A DNA stretch of 46,128 nucleotides, taken from a virus. The translations under genes and the position numbers were made by a program. Positions 42,247 to 46,128 of the stretch are shown here, piece after piece. The notes under the pieces were generated by a model that was not told where the DNA came from, searched no databases, and saw only the letters and a program-made list of their open reading frames with translations. Positions within the stretch are counted from its first letter, which is position 1. The number at the start of each line of letters is the position of its first letter. The DNA lies in IMG/VR virus record IMGVR_UViG_3300030110_003801, positions 1-46,128 of that record; one strand, given 5' to 3'.

Positions 42247-42465
42247 ATGGCAAACGAAAAAGACGAATTAAGACAAACAGAACTAGTCGAACTATTAATG
42301 CTTCTCGATCAGAAACTCTCTGACCTGGAAGCGGCACCCAAGAAAACCAGTGTTATATCATTTGATATCAAAAGGTTAAACAGAATACGGGCCAAGCTAG
42401 ACAAAAAACTTTTAGATATAATTTCAAATAATGAAGTAAAAATCTTAACAAAAAACTTGTCTTAA
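42247..42465 (+). CDS. Early protein of unknown function, 72 aa
   Basis: MANEKDELRQTELVELLMLL is followed by two more charged helices (DQKLSDLEAAPKKTSVISFD, IKRLNRIRAKLDKKLLDIIS), so the protein should be a helical bundle or coiled-coil dimer. No motif identifies it. It starts 12 nt after the upstream stop and is followed by 56 bp of AT-rich sequence before the DUF932 gene. Confidence 0.6.
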   Translation: MANEKDELRQTELVELLMLLDQKLSDLEAAPKKTSVISFDIKRLNRIRAKLDKKLLDIISNNEVKILTKNLS

Positions 42466-42507
42466 TAAAAACTTTGTTTAACTTAGACAAAATATTTTTT
42501 AACTTAT

Positions 42508-42521
42508 AAAACTTATCAATC
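42508..42521 (+). promoter_or_regulatory. Start leader copy 8
   Basis: AAAACTTATCAATC directly before the ATG of the DUF932 gene. The 42 bases upstream are AT-rich with a TTTG (42474-42477) and TATTTTTT about 16 bases on, a poor promoter match. Confidence 0.7.
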
Positions 42522-43421
42522 ATGAATCAATCAATACAACAAATTGAAAACCAAGGAGAATTCGTAGCAGAATTACTCGATAGGTTTCAGCTTTTCTGGA
42601 ACGTAAAAAAGGAAAAGCTTTACACAGGAGAAGGAATCGAGTCGAACTATTATTCGATTAGAAGAGAAGACACGAACCAAGAGTTTTTTGCCGCAAAAGA
42701 AGGTTATGAGGTTTTTCAGAACTGGGAGCTAATAGATATGGTTTCCAAAATTGCACAGCAAAGCGACCTGTCACTAGCAAAAGGAGGATCTTTCCATGGA
42801 GGTAGAAAAGTTTACCTAAAGATTGACACAGGAAGTATAGAAGGCATAGGTAAGAACCACGACCAGATAAAAAAATATATAACTGTCCTGAATTCGCACG
42901 ACGGAACCGGAAGTTTGGCCCTGGGAATGACAAACATTACAATGTCATGTAGTAATACATTTCACAGAATGTACAAAGAAATGAACACCAGGATTAGACA
43001 CTCTGCAAACATGCGAGACAAGGTTGACCTTTTAATGAGAGGTGTGGACAAGATAAGAGAGCAAGAGCAGACTCTTTACGAAAAGTTTTACAGAATGGCA
43101 GCGACAAAGTGTTCAGTTAACGAGACGGTGAGAATGGTGCAAGCTATTACAGGTGTAAACATAGAAACGGATGTTAGTGATGCAAAAAAATTATACAGTC
43201 CAAACCAGATAAAGAAGGCCCAAAACCTTACCGTAAGAATCGCACAAGAGCAAGCTCAAAAAGGTGAGACATTGTGGGGATTGTTTTCTGGTGTGACTTC
43301 CTACACAACAAAAGACGTTTCGAATAGAAGGAACGACATGTGGGAAAACAAGATGACTGGATCAGCATACAAAGCAGATAACAAAGCTTTTGATATGGTT
43401 GATAAAATTACTGTTTATTAG
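42522..43421 (+). CDS. DUF932 family protein, 299 aa
   Basis: The protein follows the order of DUF932 (phage/plasmid TIGR03299-like) proteins: an N-terminal part with YYSIRREDTNQEFFAAKEGY and FQNWELIDMVSKIAQQSDLS, the centre GGSFHGGRKVYLKI and VLNSHDGTGSLALGMTNITM with the SHDGTG phrase characteristic of the family, and a helical C-terminus. Length fits. The family occurs in many phages and mobile elements with no defined reaction; a DNA repair or anti-defence role has been suggested. It is the last gene of the early operon, right before a strong terminator, and carries the canonical start leader. Confidence 0.75.
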   Translation: MNQSIQQIENQGEFVAELLDRFQLFWNVKKEKLYTGEGIESNYYSIRREDTNQEFFAAKEGYEVFQNWELIDMVSKIAQQSDLSLAKGGSFHGGRKVYLKIDTGSIEGIGKNHDQIKKYITVLNSHDGTGSLALGMTNITMSCSNTFHRMYKEMNTRIRHSANMRDKVDLLMRGVDKIREQEQTLYEKFYRMAATKCSVNETVRMVQAITGVNIETDVSDAKKLYSPNQIKKAQNLTVRIAQEQAQKGETLWGLFSGVTSYTTKDVSNRRNDMWENKMTGSAYKADNKAFDMVDKITVY

Positions 43422-43440
43422 TGATTGTTTTTAGAGTTAT

Positions 43441-43476
43441 GGCAGTCGGAGCCTGATTACCTTCGGCTGCCTTTTT
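43441..43476 (+). terminator. Rho-independent terminator of the early operon
   Basis: Arms 43441-43451 (GGCAGTCGGAG) and 43461-43471 (CTTCGGCTGCC) form an 11-bp stem with two G-T pairs and a 9-nt loop, followed by TTTTT. It is 20 bp after the DUF932 stop and separates the early operon from the next genes. Confidence 0.85.
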
Positions 43477-43509
43477 AAAGCATTTTAAACGATTTATACC
43501 TCAACACCA

Positions 43510-43968
43510 ATGGGACATACCAAATACATTAAAGAAGCTCTTTATGAGGAGCTAAAAAAAGAACTTAACCTAATTGAAATAGCCTGCAAAACAATTGAAA
43601 AGTCATGGCTAGAAGCTGATATTAAAAACTTTTTTGTGACAAAAACAATTATTAGGGACAATCTGGAAAGCCATGCATACAATGCCGAGATCGTTATATA
43701 CTCCGTTATAAATAATTGCGAAGTAGTTATCGCAAATCAAAAGTTTGGTATATTTAAATCAGACTGCACGGTGAAAAACGTAAAAGCTGTTGTAAGACAT
43801 AATTGCCGAAAACTAATGTTGCGGTTTTTAATTTACGGAATATCTGCAGCTAGAAAAAATGCTATTACCAAGACCAGGAGCGATGGTAACAGCAAAATGA
43901 ATACGCATATTAGAACACAACCCTTAACGCCAATAGAAGCATATGGATACGAACCCTGGGACATCTAA
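43510..43968 (+). CDS. Protein of unknown function, 152 aa
   Basis: The protein has MGHTKYIKEALYEELKKELN, EIACKTIEKSWLEADIKNFF, then a domain with YNAEIVIYSVINNCEVVIAN and KAVVRHNCRKLMLRFLIYGI, ending Gly/Thr/Arg-rich with KMNTHIRTQPLTPIEAYGYE. Helix-strand alternation. No start leader is present, only ACCTCAACACCA. It is the first gene after the terminator and overlaps the next by 26 bp. No family recognised. Confidence 0.6.
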   Translation: MGHTKYIKEALYEELKKELNLIEIACKTIEKSWLEADIKNFFVTKTIIRDNLESHAYNAEIVIYSVINNCEVVIANQKFGIFKSDCTVKNVKAVVRHNCRKLMLRFLIYGISAARKNAITKTRSDGNSKMNTHIRTQPLTPIEAYGYEPWDI

Positions 43969-44140
43969 GCCGAGCGTAGAAAGTGACTACAGGTGGGTTT
44001 TAAAAAACATCACCAGCGGAAATGTATGTCACTTACAAGCTAACAGAAAACTTATTGAGTTATTTCTGCAGAAACACGGATACAAAGCAATTGATCACTA
44101 CCTAGAACTAAAAACACAACTATGTCTAATTACACTATAG
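43943..44140 (+). CDS. Small overlapping protein, 65 aa
   Basis: The product MDTNPGTSKPSVESDYRWVL, KNITSGNVCHLQANRKLIEL and HGYKAIDHYLELKTQL is mostly helical in the second half. It overlaps the end of the 152-aa gene by 26 bp and the next gene by 19 bp. The frame fills the space between them, which supports its being real. No family recognised. Confidence 0.5.
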   Translation: MDTNPGTSKPSVESDYRWVLKNITSGNVCHLQANRKLIELFLQKHGYKAIDHYLELKTQLCLITL

Positions 44141-44322
44141 ATGAGGACGGAACAAAAAACATACGGACTACAAAAATTATTATATCGCCAATTATAGGAT
44201 TAGGCATAACCAGAGACAGTGAAGAAGGATTGCAGAATGCTGAAATACATGTGACCTATTATGTCCTGCCTTTTTTATTGATTAAGGACTACAGGATTAG
44301 GATATATCCAAGTAACCAGTAG
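44122..44322 (+). CDS. Small protein of unknown function, 66 aa
   Basis: MSNYTIDEDGTKNIRTTKII is followed by strand-like segments (ISPIIGLGITRDSEEGLQNA, EIHVTYYVLPFLLIKDYRIR). It ends 98 bp before the DnaA-like gene. There is no membrane segment strong enough to call, though VLPFLLI is hydrophobic. No family recognised. Confidence 0.5.
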   Translation: MSNYTIDEDGTKNIRTTKIIISPIIGLGITRDSEEGLQNAEIHVTYYVLPFLLIKDYRIRIYPSNQ

Positions 44323-44364
44323 GTCTAAAAATAATACGAACCCGAAGGGAAAAACTTAAACTCG

Positions 44365-44373
44365 TTATGCACA
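44365..44373 (+). promoter_or_regulatory. Consensus DnaA box TTATGCACA
   Basis: TTATGCACA is a perfect TTATNCACA match. It overlaps the first 11-bp unit of the array and lies 48 bp before the ATG of the DnaA-like gene. The host DnaA or the phage DnaA-like product could bind it. Confidence 0.65.
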
Positions 44374-44404
44374 TGCATTGCACATGCATTGCGTATGTAA
44401 TGCA
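44368..44404 (+). repeat. 11-bp repeat array C upstream of the DnaA-like gene
   Basis: Three head-to-tail units TGCACATGCAT, TGCACATGCAT and TGCGTATGTAA, then TGCA. Core and spacing are the same as in arrays A and B at 35637-35724. The array ends 17 bp before the ATG and so can act as an operator for this gene. Confidence 0.85.
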
Positions 44405-44420
44405 AAGAAGATAAAAGTAA

Positions 44421-45107
44421 ATGAAAGTAAAAGATAAGATAAAAGCTTTGATATTTTCAATATCGTATAGATCTAGGTCTAGGATAAATGACTATGAAAT
44501 GAGCAAGATTATAATAAAATCTGTGTCAATAGCTACAGGAATAAACCCTGAACTACTTCATAAGAAAACAAGAAAAAGTGAAATAGTTCTAGCTAGGCAC
44601 TGTGTATTCTATCACATAAGAAACAGAACCAAGTTAAGCCTGGCAAAAATAGGAAGGATATACGACAAGGATCATGCTACAGTTCTTAACAGTTGCAGAG
44701 TATATAACAATATGTTTGAAACCAATAGAATGCATAAGGAATTTATGACAAACGTAAGACATATAGACCTGCATGAGAGAATAGTAGACATAATAGAAAA
44801 CTACATTGGTAATAATGATTACCCGGATGGTGAAGGGAAGTTTCCTGAAACAATATCAAATTGGGATAAATTCAAAACCAAGTATAATGAAGCTGAATAT
44901 ATTAAAAAGAAAAATCAGAACACAATGAAAAAACCAATTGTAGATTGGCAAATCAAAAAAGAACCAAGAGATAATTTCTCTAGGTTTGTAGGTCTCAAAA
45001 CCCTTTCAAGGGAAGAGCAGAGGCAGGTAAGAAACATAGTAGCATTTCCATTTTTCATGGCTTTAGCTGCTATTATTTATTCATCAATTAATTTAATGTT
45101 ATCATGA
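44421..45107 (+). CDS. DnaA domain IV-like DNA-binding protein with C-terminal membrane segment, 228 aa
   Basis: Residues about 26-115 align with domain IV of bacterial DnaA, which recognises the DnaA box. The order is KSVSIATGINPELLHKKTRK, then ARHCVFYHIRNRTKLSLAKI and GRIYDKDHATVLNSC. The signature DHATV (84-88) corresponds to DHTTV of E. coli DnaA, with the first Thr changed to Ala. No AAA+ ATPase domain is present, so it cannot act as a complete initiator. The linker 116-204 is acidic then basic. Residues about 205-227 (VAFPFFMALAAIIYSSINLM) form one hydrophobic helix at the very end, as in a tail-anchored protein. A DnaA box and 11-bp repeats lie upstream, and XRE and Rad52-like genes follow (4-bp overlap with the former). 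Origin binding, self-control or membrane tethering are inferred. Confidence 0.8.
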   Translation: MKVKDKIKALIFSISYRSRSRINDYEMSKIIIKSVSIATGINPELLHKKTRKSEIVLARHCVFYHIRNRTKLSLAKIGRIYDKDHATVLNSCRVYNNMFETNRMHKEFMTNVRHIDLHERIVDIIENYIGNNDYPDGEGKFPETISNWDKFKTKYNEAEYIKKKNQNTMKKPIVDWQIKKEPRDNFSRFVGLKTLSREEQRQVRNIVAFPFFMALAAIIYSSINLMLS

Positions 45108-45331
45108 GAGAGCTTTTAAAAGATGTCCTTATTGAGAAAGGAAGGAGTCAGGTTTGGATAATGCAACAGCTGGCCACGAAAGGTATAGAGAGAAGTACAT
45201 CGACACTATCTCAGTACTGTAACGGATACAAAAAACCAAGAGACAGATATGTTTTATTGGTGCTTGCCGAACTTTTAGAGTGCGGTATAGAAAGAATTGA
45301 AAATTGTTTTATCAACGCTAAATCAGAGTAA
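45104..45331 (+). CDS. XRE-type helix-turn-helix protein, 75 aa
   Basis: The whole protein is one domain: MRELLKDVLIEKGRSQVWIM, QQLATKGIERSTSTLSQYCN (helix-turn-helix with recognition helix STLSQYCNG) and RDRYVLLVLAELLECGIERI. The pattern S-x-V-W-I-M-Q-Q-L...S-T-L-S-Q-Y-C-N-G-x-K-x-P fits Cro/CI-type or XRE regulators. Its ATG overlaps the DnaA-like gene stop (ATGA), so both are made together. It may regulate the replication genes or bind the 11-bp repeats. Confidence 0.75.
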   Translation: MRELLKDVLIEKGRSQVWIMQQLATKGIERSTSTLSQYCNGYKKPRDRYVLLVLAELLECGIERIENCFINAKSE

Positions 45332-45333
45332 TT

Positions 45334-46128
45334 ATGGAGCAAAATAGCTTACAAATCGTACCAGAAGGGTATGTAATTGACAGAGAAACAAACACATGTT
45401 ACCCAAAGGGAACAGGTTTTGGAGGAAAACACACGGTGTTGCCTAGAGAATACCGTGAACTTCTTTCACAGCCAATACCGCCTGGCATGATTAGTACTCA
45501 CCCAACTAAGAAGTACTTGTCTGTTATCAAAGCAATTGCGGTTGTGGAAAGAATGAATGATGTTTTTGGAATTGCTGGATGGGATCTGGAACATGAGATT
45601 GTTAAGGAGACCGTAAATGTTATCGAGCAAACCCAATGGGATAATGCCAAAAGGCAGAAAGTGGTAATCGGTAAAAAAGAAACGCCATACATCTTAATGA
45701 AGGGAAGAATGTATATCAAAAAGTTTGATTTATACACGCCTTACCAATATGGTGGTCACGAGACCGACGGTACAGGAACCGAACCTGCGGATGGCTTTAA
45801 GTCGGCAGCTACTGATATACAATCTAAATGTGGGTCGTATCTTGAAATAGGTATTCAAGTATTTAAAGGTCAACCGACATCCAATGTTGCTAATGTATCA
45901 AAGCAGGATACTCAAGAAGCAATGGATCAGGGTGTAAAAAACTTGACAGCTAAGTCAGAATCCGTTTCTAAAACTGATGGAAGTAATGCCACTAAGCAAG
46001 AGGTAGATGCTGCGAAAAAAAGATCTGAAGCTGCGAAAAAAGCTGCTGCTACAAGAAAGAAAAACAAAGAAGCAAAAGATGTTGAGTCAAATGAAAACAT
46101 TGAAGATGCTAATGTCGTAGTTGATGAA
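45334..46128 (+). CDS. Rad52-like single-strand annealing protein (cut by window end)
   Basis: The frame runs 265 codons with no stop to the window end. Residues about 56-90 read HPTKKYLSVIKAIAVVERMN, DVFGIAGWDLEHEIV, and 140-172 GGHETDGTGTEPADGFKSAA, TDIQSKCGSYLEIG. This pattern (FG..GW.......... and G......AD..K.A.TDA.K....LGIG) fits the Rad52/22 family of phage annealing proteins, which pair complementary single strands in recombination and repair. After 180 the protein becomes a Lys/Ala/Glu-rich disordered tail, as in many phage annealing proteins. The ATG is 2 bp after the upstream stop. Neighbours suggest a replication-recombination operon. Confidence 0.75.
   Translation, partial: MEQNSLQIVPEGYVIDRETNTCYPKGTGFGGKHTVLPREYRELLSQPIPPGMISTHPTKKYLSVIKAIAVVERMNDVFGIAGWDLEHEIVKETVNVIEQTQWDNAKRQKVVIGKKETPYILMKGRMYIKKFDLYTPYQYGGHETDGTGTEPADGFKSAATDIQSKCGSYLEIGIQVFKGQPTSNVANVSKQDTQEAMDQGVKNLTAKSESVSKTDGSNATKQEVDAAKKRSEAAKKAAATRKKNKEAKDVESNENIEDANVVVDE

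Overview
The window is part of a double-stranded DNA tailed phage that infects a member of the Bacteroidota. Four things point to the host group. A perfect TTG-N19-TAnnTTTG promoter lies at the head of the late genes and more TAnnTTTG elements sit at gene-block boundaries. Start codons lack Shine-Dalgarno sequences and have A-rich leaders. Base composition is AT-rich. Finally, gene order and protein motifs match the crAss-like (Crassvirales) short-tailed phages known from gut Bacteroides and marine Cellulophaga. The standard genetic code is used. No integrase, tRNA, lysis gene or RNA polymerase is visible.

Layout. Minus strand, 35.3 kb down to 1: the late or virion module, read right to left. 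It runs HNH nuclease, RepL-like winged-helix protein, large terminase, a 260-aa probable head protein, a small acidic/basic protein, portal, scaffold, major capsid protein, a probable head or auxiliary protein, three ring/connector proteins, a giant muzzle-like tail protein, a probable ejected cargo block (253, 744 and 2805 aa), then tail appendage and fibre proteins. A canonical promoter at 35388-35417 is followed by a terminator-like hairpin just before the first gene. Terminators also follow the 260-aa protein and the capsid protein.

35.35-36.28 kb: a 0.93-kb gene-free divergent region with a 36-nt polypyrimidine tract and two oppositely oriented arrays of 11-bp TGCA-nn-TGYA units. It is a candidate replication origin or control region.

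Plus strand, 36.28-43.48 kb: a dense early operon of small, mostly unrecognised genes. It includes a GP88-like Cys-motif protein, a DUF932 protein and a conserved WDNLG/YDHSG phage protein, and ends at a terminator. Eight starts carry the same 14-nt leader immediately before the ATG. Six intercistronic gaps carry GGGCCC stem-loops, five of them 15-18 nt before the ATG.

Plus strand, 43.5 kb to the end: a second set with three small overlapping genes, then a gene for a DnaA domain IV-like protein with a C-terminal membrane segment. The latter is preceded by a consensus DnaA box embedded in the same 11-bp units as the intergenic region. An XRE-type helix-turn-helix protein and a Rad52-like annealing protein (cut by the window end) follow. 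This set looks like the beginning of the DNA replication and recombination genes.

The central idea is that the phage initiator-like protein, its own upstream region and the intergenic array share one repeat family, which suggests a phage-specific origin system. Alongside it the early operon uses a modular start cassette that is not explained by known Bacteroidota signals.
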